From an uncultured Verrucomicrobiota bacterium (lineage in GTDB: Bacteria > Verrucomicrobiota > Verrucomicrobiia > Opitutales > Seribacteraceae), in assembly GCA_902612125.1 (NCBI GenBank), contig CACMBV010000007.1, positions 28,734 through 92,733 on the forward strand: a stretch of DNA of 64,000 bases, given 5' to 3'. A program made the translations under genes and the position numbers. The notes beneath the pieces were generated by a model. That model searched no databases and had not been told where the DNA came from. It worked only from the letters and a program-made list of their open reading frames with translations. Positions 18,122 through 27,000 of the stretch are shown here, piece by piece; within the stretch, counting starts at the first letter, position 1, and each line of letters begins with the position of its first letter.

Positions 18122-18659
18122 ATGACAAATCCTTTGAATCTCCATACAGTGCATTAATTGCATTGTGAATTCGCTGAAAGTTTAGGTCATGATCTCCTCC
18201 CCCAACCGTCAAACTTCCTCCCTTGGTGATTTCACTCCATGAATAGGAAACGGTACCCACACTACTGTTAAACCCACGAAGTGCATTATCCACGCCAGTT
18301 AGAACTATTGGTTCCCCAAGCATTTCAGGTGCAATTGGTAATTCAGTATAGTAATGTCCAGTTTGTGCATCATGAAGCACCGCACTTCCAACACTAATTC
18401 CAGTATTCTCAAAAGTACCACCTCGGATACTTAAATCTCCCTGAGCTTCAGCCATATTCCGGGACTGCATATCGACGCGAGGGTCAAAGTCCAGGTTGGA
18501 TATAGGCGTCTCATAAGTGGTCACCGGTCGCTGATTGGCCGTTTCCTGCCCCATCACCGTAAGGGTAGGCAATTCATTGGTGCCTCCGTCTTCTTGAGCA
18601 AAAGTGAGCAAGGTCGTTAAATAGAAAAAGTAAGCTATAAGAGCTAAACGGGTTAACAT
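18105..18659 (-). pseudogene. TonB-dependent receptor, N-terminal signal and plug part
   Basis: The 184-residue reading frame has a signal peptide (LTRLALIAYFFYLTTLLTFA), a TonB-box-like ELPTLTVMG just after it, and a plug domain: GDLSIRGGTFENTGISVGS, TELPIAPEMLGEPIVLTGVDNALRGFNSSVGTVSY, ending GGSLTVGGGDHDLNFQRI at the first barrel strand. It stops at 18105 soon after the G7 tract (18115-18121), where the frame is lost; the barrel continues in the next frame. The gene is probably a substrate-specific outer-membrane importer connected with the nearby sugar-acid operon and TonB (32035-32859). Start at ATG 18659-18657. Confidence 0.82.
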
Positions 18660-18697
18660 TCGATTCTTAAATCATATCCAAACAACTCGTTCAATGG

Positions 18698-18730
18698 TTA
18701 ACAATCTATAATCTTGTATTTAACAATCTA
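18698..18730. promoter_or_regulatory. Operator-like 11-bp direct repeat, 22-bp phase
   Basis: TTAACAATCTA occurs at 18698-18708 and again at 18720-18730, exactly 22 bp apart, about two helical turns, so a protein bound to both copies would sit on one DNA face. The pair lies in the 118-bp region between the divergent receptor gene (starts at 18659) and msrA (starts at 18778). The surrounding DNA is AT-rich. No known regulator consensus is recognised; the role as an operator is inference. Confidence 0.4.
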
Positions 18731-18777
18731 AACTACCTATTCTTGTAAATCAGGAATAATTTAGTTTCAATAACGCC

Positions 18778-19272
18778 ATGCCAATCGAACCAGTACATAC
18801 CGAAGAAATCTATCTGGCTGGTGGATGCCTCTGGGGTGTACAGGAATTTATCCGCCATTTACCAGGAGTTATCGAAACGGAAGCGGGTAGGGCGAATGGT
18901 ACATCTCAGACTATTCGTGGGGAGTATGATGGGTATGCCGAATGCGTGCGTGCTGTATTTGACCCGAATCAACTAACCATTTGCCGATTTCTCGAATATC
19001 TCTTTGAAATTATCGACCCTTACAGCATCAATCAACAGGGTCCTGATATTGGAGAGAAATACCGTACTGGTATTTACAGTCATTCAGTAAAACACCTCCT
19101 AGAAGCAAAGACATGGATTGAATCCCGAGAAGACAGCGATCGCATCGCATTGGAAGTCTTGCCCCTGACGAACTATCTCCGCAGTGACGATGAGCATCAA
19201 GATCGGTTAACTCGTGACCCAAATGATCAATGCCACATTCCTCGTTCAACTCTCTACAAGTATAAATCCTAA
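18778..19272 (+). CDS. msrA: Peptide methionine sulfoxide reductase A-like protein
   Basis: The 164-residue protein follows the MsrA fold: GGCLWGVQEFIRHLPGV (catalytic Cys17), DGYAECVRAVFDP (conserved Glu), PDIGEKYRTGIY (Asp and Tyr of the active site) and DDEHQDRLTRDPNDQCHIP near the end. It would reduce methionine-S-sulfoxide in proteins. Two normally conserved active-site residues differ: the phenylalanine of GCFWG is leucine, and the tyrosine of the usual GYxGG block is arginine (EAGRANG). It is shorter than E. coli MsrA because the long N-terminal extension is missing. Activity towards methionine sulfoxide is therefore likely but not assured. Confidence 0.85.
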   Translation: MPIEPVHTEEIYLAGGCLWGVQEFIRHLPGVIETEAGRANGTSQTIRGEYDGYAECVRAVFDPNQLTICRFLEYLFEIIDPYSINQQGPDIGEKYRTGIYSHSVKHLLEAKTWIESREDSDRIALEVLPLTNYLRSDDEHQDRLTRDPNDQCHIPRSTLYKYKS

Positions 19273-19310
19273 GCTATGCAAATTGTGAAGTGTTTTGGAA
19301 ATAAATTTTT

Positions 19311-20171
19311 ATGAAACAAATATTACATTGGAGTTGGTTCCTTCTTTTTTGCTTACCTGTAGATGGAAATTCTCACCTGGATCTTAAGAAATGGGAAGAT
19401 ATTAAATTCATATCACACTCAACTGGTGATCTGCTACTCGATGTATTCCGAAGTGACGACAAGCAGTTAAGATCGGCAATTCTTTGTCTTCACGGAGGAT
19501 TTTGGGCAAAGGGTTCCAAGAAATTCATGCATCCGCTTGCCCTTGCTCTAGTGGAAAAGGGATATGTTGCGGTGTGTTCAAATTATCGCCTCACAGATGT
19601 GGCTCCCGCTCCCGCACAGTTGCATGATGTATTTTCCGCAATTCGTTTTCTTCGTGAAAATTCCTCCGATTATGGGATTGATCCAAAAAAGATTGGAGTT
19701 ACAGGTTCCTCAGCCGGTGGATATCTTGCGGTCATGTCAGCAGTATTTGATTACGGGGACAAAAGTGCCCGTCCGAATGCAGCCGTTGGGATGGGTGCCC
19801 AAACGGATCTACTGTCCCCCCATATTCAACATTCAACAGTTCTGAACTGGTCAAAATTCATGGGTGGGTTTTACCATGAAGTTCCTCAGAATTACTTAAA
19901 ACAATCCCCGATTGTTCATCTGACAAAGGACGATCCTCCCATTGCAATTATCTGTGGAGAATACGATAAGCCATCCACTCGTGCGAATGCTTTTCGAAAA
20001 AAAGCAACACAATTGGGAGTCCCTACCTGGTTAACCGAAATTTCTGGGGCACCCCATGGGTTACTCAAGTCTTCCAAGCACAGAGTGATTGCGATTAATG
20101 CACTCGATAATTTTTTAAAATCTCATCTTGGAAAAAAGGACAAAAACTCAGAGCAGAGAACTTCAAGGTAG
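19311..20171 (+). CDS. Secreted alpha/beta hydrolase, BD-FAE/esterase-lipase type
   Basis: The 286-residue protein has a signal peptide (LHWSWFLLFCLPVDG) and an alpha/beta-hydrolase domain. LCLHGGFWAKGSK provides the HGG oxyanion region, GVTGSSAGGYLAV holds the nucleophile serine in G-x-S-x-G, IAIICGEYDKPS gives the acid residue region, and GAPHGLL the catalytic histidine. This is the arrangement of carboxylesterases and acetyl-xylan-type esterases active on polysaccharide side groups. It starts 38 bp after msrA and 83 bp before the cytochrome protein start. Deacetylation of a polysaccharide is plausible from context but unproven. Confidence 0.87.
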   Translation: MKQILHWSWFLLFCLPVDGNSHLDLKKWEDIKFISHSTGDLLLDVFRSDDKQLRSAILCLHGGFWAKGSKKFMHPLALALVEKGYVAVCSNYRLTDVAPAPAQLHDVFSAIRFLRENSSDYGIDPKKIGVTGSSAGGYLAVMSAVFDYGDKSARPNAAVGMGAQTDLLSPHIQHSTVLNWSKFMGGFYHEVPQNYLKQSPIVHLTKDDPPIAIICGEYDKPSTRANAFRKKATQLGVPTWLTEISGAPHGLLKSSKHRVIAINALDNFLKSHLGKKDKNSEQRTSR

Positions 20172-20254
20172 CTTTATTCCTTCATCTTTTTTTCATTACA
20201 ACCATCATTTGAAAATTGCTGATCAGTAAGACAACCCGTAAGAATTTAAATCTG

Positions 20255-22942
20255 ATGTTTGTTCGTGTACATATTCTTTCGTTGATCTTTTTTATATCTG
20301 GATTCTCAAAGGAACCCACAGCGGGGGAAAAGCTCTTTTCATTGCACTTAAAACCTCTGTTTGCCGAGAAATGCATGGCTTGCCATGGTGACGATCCCGA
20401 AAAGATCAAGAGTGATTTTGATATGCGAACACGAGAATCGATTTTACGGGGCGGAGAAATCTTTGAAGATGAAGTCCTGATCCCCGGCCAGGGCAATAAA
20501 AGTTATCTGTACCTTCTCAGTACCCGGGTGGAGGAGGATTTGGAGATGCCTCCCAAGGAATCAGATAAGCTCACTTATGAAGAAACTGGATGGATTCGTC
20601 AATGGATTGATCATGGAGCCCCTTGGCCGAGTGAGCAGCGGATTACTGAGATTCAGGATAAGTATGCTGAAGGTGTTCAAGTGGTCACCTCCAAAGCACT
20701 TTCAGACGACTGGCAGAACCGTCGCTACAAGGAAGAAAAATTATGGGCTTACCGGCCGCTTAAAGTCGAAAAGATGCCCGCCGGTGAACATCCGGTCGAC
20801 TGGTTTATTAACCGTAGACTTAAAAGAGTTGGGCTCAAACATGCACCCGATGCTTCGGCCCGTGAACTGGTTCGCCGACTTTCCTACGGGTTGACCGGTT
20901 TACCTCCCCATCCCAAAGAAGTTCGAAAGTTCGAAAAAGATTTTAATCAGTCGAAAAAAGCTCTCTCCACCTATGCCAAGAAATTAATGAATTCTCCTCA
21001 TTACGGAGAACATTTCGCACGCCACTGGTTGGATGTGGCCCGCTATGCTGACTCCGGTGGTTTTGCCAATGATTATTCCCGTCCCAATGCATGGCGTTAT
21101 CGGGACTATGTGGTCAGGGCATTCAATCATGATAAACCGTATGATCAATTCGTGAAGGAACAATTGGCCGGGGACGAAATCAACCCGAACCAGACCGAAA
21201 ATCTGATCGCCACCGGATTCCTGCGGATGGGGCCTTGGGAACAGACAGGGATGAGCGTATTCAAGGAAACCCGACAGCTATGGCTGGATGATGTGACTGA
21301 TTCCGTGGGCCAGGCTTTTCTCGCCCATGCCATGCAATGTGCCAAATGTCATGATCACAAGTTCGACCCGGTTCCGACCCGAGATTATTACGGCATGATG
21401 GCCGTCTTTTCGACAACCCAGTTTGCCGAGCGCAATGCTTCCTTTCTTCCCTCTGAACCAAGGAACAATTTTGACTCATTCACCGCACTCGTTCAGTCCA
21501 AGATCACTTCTTATGAAAAACAAAAAAGGGATCTTCAGGAAAAAATAAATAGGCTTAGGAAAGAGGAAACTGGTAGTGCCAAGGTGGGAGACAATGGATT
21601 GGATCCCGGGGACGAAGCGTCCCAGTCACGAATCTATAAAAATTTGATTCGTCATCAAATTGAATTGGACCGGGTACAACCATTCACGCATGCTGTTTAC
21701 ACTGGAAAGACCATAACCAGAAACAATGTACAGGGTCGTCTGGATATGCCGAACAGTCCCTGGCAAAAAGGTTATTTTGATTCAGATGTTATCTACGACG
21801 GAGGGGATGTCTACTCTGAGGGAGATACTGTCATACCCGGTGGCTTGAGTGCGGCGGAATCTCTTGGAAAGATGGACTCAACTCCTTTCCCTGCTGGTAA
21901 AGGGAAAAGACGTTTGGCTCTGGCCAAATGGATCGTGGATAAGAAAAATCCACTCACTGCCCGGGTCATGGTCAATCGTATCTGGTCCTGGCATTTTGGC
22001 CGGGGACTGGCGGGCAATCCCAATAATTTTGGCGGAACCGGGGAGTTACCCACCCACCCCGCATTGCTTGATTACCTGGCCGACTGGTTCATGAAAAATG
22101 GATGGTCGGTCAAGAAACTGAATTATTTGATTTTATCCTCCGATACTTACAGGCGTAGTAGTCGCCATCCAGACCCAAAATCACTGGATGAGAAAGACCC
22201 CAAGAGACAATTCTACGCCTGTTTTATCCCACGCCGTTTGGTTGCGGAGGAAATCCGGGATTCCATGTTATGGGCGAGTGGAGAGTTGAATCCAATGGTG
22301 GGCGGAATTCCGGTTCGGCCCGACATCAATTCCGAAGTTGCCTTCCAACCCCGTCAAATCATGGGGGGCACGGCTTCGGTCTATGAACCTGACCCACTTC
22401 CCCAACAAAGAAACAGGCGAACCCTCTATGCCGAAAAACTACGCGGCTTACGTGACCCATTTATGGAAGCCTTCAACCAACCCGGATCGGATGCATCCTG
22501 TGAACTTCGCGAATCATCCACGGTTGCCCCCCAGGCACTCACTCTTTTGAATGCAGAGGAAGTACAAGACCGGGCCCTTGCCTTTGCCGCCCGTCTTTTA
22601 AGGGAACAGAAAAGCGACCCCGCCGTAATTCAGCGGGCATTTGAGCTTTCACTCGGGCGGAAAGCGACCGGAGAGGAAGTCGTCGCCTGCGTTATGCGAT
22701 GGAAGAGTGCCCTAAAATCCGAAAATAAAAAGAAGCCAGTCCATCCATCCTTCCCCAAGAAAATTAAAAGAACGGTGATGGCGGAAAAGACTGGGGAACC
22801 CTATGATTTTTGGGAATTCCTTCCAGCTTCCACATCCTACCAACCGGACCTGCAACGGAGCCAAACGGATGCACGCACACGAGGGTTGGCTCATGTCTGC
22901 CTGGTTCTATTTAACTCAAATGAATTCGCCTACCTCGATTAG
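20255..22942 (+). CDS. DUF1549/DUF1553 protein with planctomycete-type cytochrome c domain
   Basis: Starting at ATG 20255 (895 residues; the open frame extends to 20216) the protein has a signal peptide, then a Planctomycete cytochrome c module with one heme site CMACH (Cys40, Cys43, His44), a DUF1549 domain (WFINRRLKRVGLKHAPDASA to about residue 360, with HWLDVARYADSGG), a short coiled-coil-like stretch (KRDLQEKINRLRKEE), and DUF1553 from about residue 545 (VMVNRIWSWHFGRGL, GELPTHPALLDYLADWF, NYLILSSDTYRRSS, ESSTVAPQALTLLN). It is the usual partner of the DUF1501 protein 22 bp downstream. Such pairs are abundant in Planctomycetota and Verrucomicrobiota and are linked with polysaccharide utilisation, but no reaction is established. 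Confidence 0.93.
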   Translation: MFVRVHILSLIFFISGFSKEPTAGEKLFSLHLKPLFAEKCMACHGDDPEKIKSDFDMRTRESILRGGEIFEDEVLIPGQGNKSYLYLLSTRVEEDLEMPPKESDKLTYEETGWIRQWIDHGAPWPSEQRITEIQDKYAEGVQVVTSKALSDDWQNRRYKEEKLWAYRPLKVEKMPAGEHPVDWFINRRLKRVGLKHAPDASARELVRRLSYGLTGLPPHPKEVRKFEKDFNQSKKALSTYAKKLMNSPHYGEHFARHWLDVARYADSGGFANDYSRPNAWRYRDYVVRAFNHDKPYDQFVKEQLAGDEINPNQTENLIATGFLRMGPWEQTGMSVFKETRQLWLDDVTDSVGQAFLAHAMQCAKCHDHKFDPVPTRDYYGMMAVFSTTQFAERNASFLPSEPRNNFDSFTALVQSKITSYEKQKRDLQEKINRLRKEETGSAKVGDNGLDPGDEASQSRIYKNLIRHQIELDRVQPFTHAVYTGKTITRNNVQGRLDMPNSPWQKGYFDSDVIYDGGDVYSEGDTVIPGGLSAAESLGKMDSTPFPAGKGKRRLALAKWIVDKKNPLTARVMVNRIWSWHFGRGLAGNPNNFGGTGELPTHPALLDYLADWFMKNGWSVKKLNYLILSSDTYRRSSRHPDPKSLDEKDPKRQFYACFIPRRLVAEEIRDSMLWASGELNPMVGGIPVRPDINSEVAFQPRQIMGGTASVYEPDPLPQQRNRRTLYAEKLRGLRDPFMEAFNQPGSDASCELRESSTVAPQALTLLNAEEVQDRALAFAARLLREQKSDPAVIQRAFELSLGRKATGEEVVACVMRWKSALKSENKKKPVHPSFPKKIKRTVMAEKTGEPYDFWEFLPASTSYQPDLQRSQTDARTRGLAHVCLVLFNSNEFAYLD

Positions 22943-22963
22943 GCCATAACGCCAATAAACTTT

Positions 22964-24361
22964 ATGAAAACGCAAAATATAGTCGCCACCCTTTCCCGCC
23001 GGGAAGCCCTTTATGGACTGGGTACGGGGATTGGATCGCTGGCCTTTTCCTCCCTTGCACAAGCCGAAAATATTCATTCGATCGGTCCCCATCTTACAGC
23101 CAAGGCCAAGCGTTGTATTTTCCTGATGATGGAAGGCGGGCCTTCTCATATCGATACATTTGACCCCAAGCCTGAACTAGCCAAAAGGCACCTCCAGAGA
23201 TTTAAGCGAAATGGAGAAAGGGAAAGTGCCATGTCCTCGGGTGAACGCTATTTTGTCAAAAGTCCGTTTGGTTTTAAAAAAGCAGGTAAATGCGGAGCGG
23301 ATTTTTCATCCGAATGGTATCATTTAAAAAATTACGCGGACGACATCTGCTTTTACCGTGGATGTCAGGTGGAATCCGTTAACCATCCGACTGCCTGTTA
23401 TCATGTAAATACGGGCAACCGGTTTGGCGGGGACCCCGCGGTGGGTGCGTGGATTACCTATGGATTGGGTACACTCAATGAAAACCTGCCCGGATTTGTG
23501 GTTCTTCCAAGGGCCAGTTACCCCCAGGGAGGAGCCAGCAACTGGTCCAACGGTTTTCTCCCCGCAGAATACCAGGGTACCCCCCTTCGACCAGAGGGTA
23601 GTCCAATCCTCGATCTCAACCTGCCAACCGGAATGACCCGCGGGGATCAGCGAGGTAACCTCGACCTGCTTGCTCAGCTCAATAAAAAACACTTCCAACA
23701 GCGTCCGCAACAGGATGAATTGAAGGCCCGGATGTCTTCCTACGAACTGGCTTACCGTATGCAAATGGAAGTACCTGGGATTCTTGATATTGATGGCGAG
23801 ACGGAAAAGACCCGTGAAGCCTATGGTATCGGAGACCTCAAGACGGATGCTTTCGGAAGAAAATGTCTACTGGCCCGTCGACTTGTAGAAAAAGGAGTCC
23901 GTTTCGTGCAGGCTTATGCCGGAAACTGGGATAGCCATGATTACATATCCCGGGCTCACGGATCGCTTATCCGATCCGTTGACAAGCCGATTGCCGCTCT
24001 GCTGGGTGATCTCAAGGCACGCGGTCTCCTTGAAGATACCCTGGTGGTCTGGTGTGGTGAATTCGGTCGTACCCCGGACAATGGAATAAGAGGCGGAGGC
24101 ACGAGCTATGGACGGGATCATAACCCCAAAGCCATGACCATGTGGTTTGCGGGCGGGGGAACCAAAGCCGGACATACCATCGGAGCAACCGACGATATTG
24201 GTGCCGAGGCGATTGAATGCGTTCATCATATCCGAGATGTTCATTGTACATGGCTAAATTTGCTCGGTTTGGACGATAATAAACTGACCTATTACCATGC
24301 AGGCCGTTACAAACAATTATCCCAGTTTGGTGGCGAAGTGATCAAAGACTTGATCGCGTGA
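22964..24361 (+). CDS. DUF1501 family exported protein
   Basis: The 465-residue protein has a twin-arginine-like leader (SRREALYGLGTGIGSLAFSS) and a DUF1501 domain, related to the alkaline-phosphatase/sulfatase superfamily. Seen are LMMEGGPSHIDTFDPKPEL (early metal-ligand region), GWNSHDYI-type segment AGNWDSHDYISRAHGS, and LVVWCGEFGRTPD with conserved E-F-G-R-T. The Tat leader suggests export folded, presumably with metal bound. It pairs with the DUF1549/1553 protein upstream (22-bp gap), the standard arrangement. Its stop codon overlaps a GTG that opens a 56-codon frame (24358-24528). Confidence 0.93.
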   Translation: MKTQNIVATLSRREALYGLGTGIGSLAFSSLAQAENIHSIGPHLTAKAKRCIFLMMEGGPSHIDTFDPKPELAKRHLQRFKRNGERESAMSSGERYFVKSPFGFKKAGKCGADFSSEWYHLKNYADDICFYRGCQVESVNHPTACYHVNTGNRFGGDPAVGAWITYGLGTLNENLPGFVVLPRASYPQGGASNWSNGFLPAEYQGTPLRPEGSPILDLNLPTGMTRGDQRGNLDLLAQLNKKHFQQRPQQDELKARMSSYELAYRMQMEVPGILDIDGETEKTREAYGIGDLKTDAFGRKCLLARRLVEKGVRFVQAYAGNWDSHDYISRAHGSLIRSVDKPIAALLGDLKARGLLEDTLVVWCGEFGRTPDNGIRGGGTSYGRDHNPKAMTMWFAGGGTKAGHTIGATDDIGAEAIECVHHIRDVHCTWLNLLGLDDNKLTYYHAGRYKQLSQFGGEVIKDLIA

Positions 24362-24528
24362 GCCTGCAAGCCCTCTCAAGGATCATCCTGACCATATTAA
24401 CGATTCACATCCTGCTTCCTCTTTTCTTTTCATTTCTGGGGTCAGTTCCAATCCAGCGGCCCAAATCGAAACCTGATCGCAATCATCGGTTCAGCAGCTT
24501 GACAGGGATGCAGTGGGTTCTGTTTTAG
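24358..24528 (+). CDS. Candidate small membrane protein overlapping the DUF1501 stop
   Basis: A 56-codon frame starts at GTG (24358-24360), overlapping the DUF1501 stop in the form GTGA, and ends at TAG 24526-24528. It begins MSLQALSRIILTILTIHIL, giving one hydrophobic helix of about 22 residues (residues 8-31, through LLPLFFSFLGSV), then a basic tail (QRPKSKPDRNHR). The tight overlap suggests translational coupling. It is not a family that I recognise; it fills half of the otherwise gene-free stretch 24362-24683. The remaining 155 bp hold no clear feature. A chance frame is possible. Confidence 0.35.
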   Translation: MSLQALSRIILTILTIHILLPLFFSFLGSVPIQRPKSKPDRNHRFSSLTGMQWVLF

Positions 24529-24683
24529 GAAAAAATAAGCCCTGACGGCCCAAAGCAGGACCCTTTGCATGATGAACATTCAATGTTTAAATTCAATCTG
24601 CCTGTGTTATAACCTAAACCCATGACTCGAAATTGCACTCACTGATAGTGCCAGTTTCAATGTTAAAATATAATTTCGGTTGT

Positions 24684-26771
24684 CTATTCTTGATACGCAG
24701 ATTTCATGTTCCAAAAAGAAAGACGATCGACCTGCAGATCCGCTCCCTCATTGAAAAGGGAAATATATGGATTAATTTTTGAACCTGCCGGTCTCTTCTT
24801 ATCCGCCATCACAACTTGTTTCCCATTTGCGAAAACTTCTACCAGGCATGCATCCACAAAAATCCGTAACGATAATTGCTCATTTGAATTCAGGGTGAAA
24901 TCCCCGTTCTGATTCCCCACTTCAAGCAGATTTTTCTCCCGATTTATTTTAATGCGGAGTCCATTTTCACCCTTCTCGTCGCAAAGGACATTGATTCCAA
25001 AACTCTGACTTCCACTTTGCCCAACTTCCAATTTGATCTCACAGTGATCGCCTTGCATATCATCCGGAATCACTGTGGAATTCTCCTTAATAAAAATTTT
25101 TTTCCTTTGTTTTTCCCCAAAGCGTAATTTCTCCAGTTCCTTAATTGGCCTGAGGCGCATTTCACCCTTCGTGGTGAGGGACATTTCCGTGGGGAGAGAC
25201 TGGGTTCCTCGGTTGTCATTATTATTTCCTTGGATGAACCAACTCCAGTTGACACGACGACCGTCGGGTGTAAGCAAGGATTCAGGGGCGAAGTACCGGC
25301 GACTGTTTCCTCCAAGCACGGCATGATATTCGGGAAGAAATTGTTCATTCTTGAATTCGCCGATGAAGTAGCGACAACCCAACTTATGGCTTATACAGGT
25401 AAGTATCCATTTATCTCCCAGCTTGAAAAAGTTTGGGCAAGAAATGTCCTCGTCCATACTCACGCCCAATTTATCCTCATTAAATTCTGGGTGTAGAAGC
25501 TCACCAATATGCACCCAATCCCTAAGGTTTTCCGACTTCATGATCAAGGGCGGTTGATGACTGCTTCTCCCATTCAGACCATAATAAATCCCGTCCATGA
25601 TCCAGACATCCGGGTCGAAATAAGGTTCATTCACCATTAGTTTACCAGACTTGTCTCGGGGAAGCATGACTTCTGGCTTACTCCACTTATTCAGGTTATC
25701 GTCCAGGGCATGCTGAATCCAGTTACGATTGGAACCCCAACCACAGTAGGCATGGGCAGGCGTTCCCTCCCGGGTAAGAAAAGCGGTGCCGCTGAACATT
25801 CCATGACCATTTTCCTGAGGAACCAGCACGGTCGGATGCCATTCCCAGCGGACCATGTCTTGGCTTGAAACATGAGCATAGGAAATTCCGGCCCGGTTCC
25901 TGTAAATGTAATGTAGGTGATATCTACCCTTGTAATAAATAGCGGAATTTGGATCGTAGGGAGCACCAAGATCTTTTGCGGGATGAAAAAGATGATAAAT
26001 GGGCCAGTTGTCAGGTATATCATCCGGCATCTCCGGAGTTTCCGGCACATATGGTTCATCAAGCAGGGGAACTTGACTGCCTCTCCTGGTTAGCTTCTCC
26101 GTCCTCGCGGCAATCAGGGTCGCACCCCGGTGTAGCATGAGCCGGCCCTTTTCCACCCTGGCTCCAATTTTTAATTTATGATGGGGGAAACGACCTGTTT
26201 GTTCTGAAGCATCTTCTTCAAAGTCCCACCAGGCATACGGTTTAATCTCCGATGCTTTATTTGGAACCAACTCCTTGATCTCACGGACGGTCAATGCCCG
26301 GTCATAGATTCGGGCATCTTCAATCATTCCCGAGATACCACCCCCCCCTCCAATGTGTCTTATACCAAAGACCACGAAGTTATTATCACTGGTAAGCAGG
26401 TCAATATTTTTGGCCGGGTATGAGGAATACAGATTTCCATCCCGAAAGATAGAAATTTGTTTTTCCTGATATACAATCGCCAACTGAATCAGAGAATCAT
26501 CATCCTTGCTTTCGATTGGATTTTGGCTTTGGTTTTTTTCCGTTCTCGCCCAGTTATGACTACCCGCCATCCATTTACCGTCCATTTTTTCCGCAAAGAC
26601 AATACCATCGAATTCGATCCCTTCCTGAATGGTCAGGACGGATCCAGCTTTAACTTTTTTATCATCCAAAATCACCCAGGAAACCAGGGTCTTGTCATAC
26701 TCAGCGAAGAGATAACCAAGGGTCATGAAAAAACTTACACAAGCAATGATTTTTTTTAGGGCAAATGACAT
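24684..26771 (-). CDS. Secreted GH32-like glycoside hydrolase with LamG-type N-terminal domain
   Basis: The 695-residue protein has a signal peptide (KKIIACVSFFMTLGYLFA), a LamG/concanavalin-like domain to about residue 200 (DARIYDRALTVREIKELV), then a five-bladed-propeller domain of the GH32/GH43 type. YDPNSAIYYKGRYHLHYIY (candidate nucleophile Asp273) replaces the classical WMNDPNG motif, FSGTAF (about residue 325) matches, YFDPDVW resembles the RDP region, and DEDISCPNFF (about residue 438) resembles the ECP acid/base motif. A beta-sandwich end (EVFANGKQVVMADKKRPAG) follows. It would cleave a fructan or another furanoside; substrate is not clear. A 229-bp gap without an evident gene separates it from the SDR gene upstream. 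Confidence 0.82.
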   Translation of the reverse strand: MSFALKKIIACVSFFMTLGYLFAEYDKTLVSWVILDDKKVKAGSVLTIQEGIEFDGIVFAEKMDGKWMAGSHNWARTEKNQSQNPIESKDDDSLIQLAIVYQEKQISIFRDGNLYSSYPAKNIDLLTSDNNFVVFGIRHIGGGGGISGMIEDARIYDRALTVREIKELVPNKASEIKPYAWWDFEEDASEQTGRFPHHKLKIGARVEKGRLMLHRGATLIAARTEKLTRRGSQVPLLDEPYVPETPEMPDDIPDNWPIYHLFHPAKDLGAPYDPNSAIYYKGRYHLHYIYRNRAGISYAHVSSQDMVRWEWHPTVLVPQENGHGMFSGTAFLTREGTPAHAYCGWGSNRNWIQHALDDNLNKWSKPEVMLPRDKSGKLMVNEPYFDPDVWIMDGIYYGLNGRSSHQPPLIMKSENLRDWVHIGELLHPEFNEDKLGVSMDEDISCPNFFKLGDKWILTCISHKLGCRYFIGEFKNEQFLPEYHAVLGGNSRRYFAPESLLTPDGRRVNWSWFIQGNNNDNRGTQSLPTEMSLTTKGEMRLRPIKELEKLRFGEKQRKKIFIKENSTVIPDDMQGDHCEIKLEVGQSGSQSFGINVLCDEKGENGLRIKINREKNLLEVGNQNGDFTLNSNEQLSLRIFVDACLVEVFANGKQVVMADKKRPAGSKINPYISLFNEGADLQVDRLSFWNMKSAYQE

Positions 26772-27000
26772 AAGACTACATAGCTATCGAATTGAATAAA
26801 AGCCTAGAGCATCGACACCCTTTCATTTCAGTCAAGTTCATACGAAAACAACTTGGAAAAGAAATACGCCATGACCCTATGACGGGGATAATCATTATTC
26901 CTTTTGTTTGGACTGATCTGCTCGCATACAAAGATCTTTGTTCTTTGGGTTTAGCTCAAGAATCCACCCAGGTTTCTTGGTTTTTAGAAAATGTGAAACT

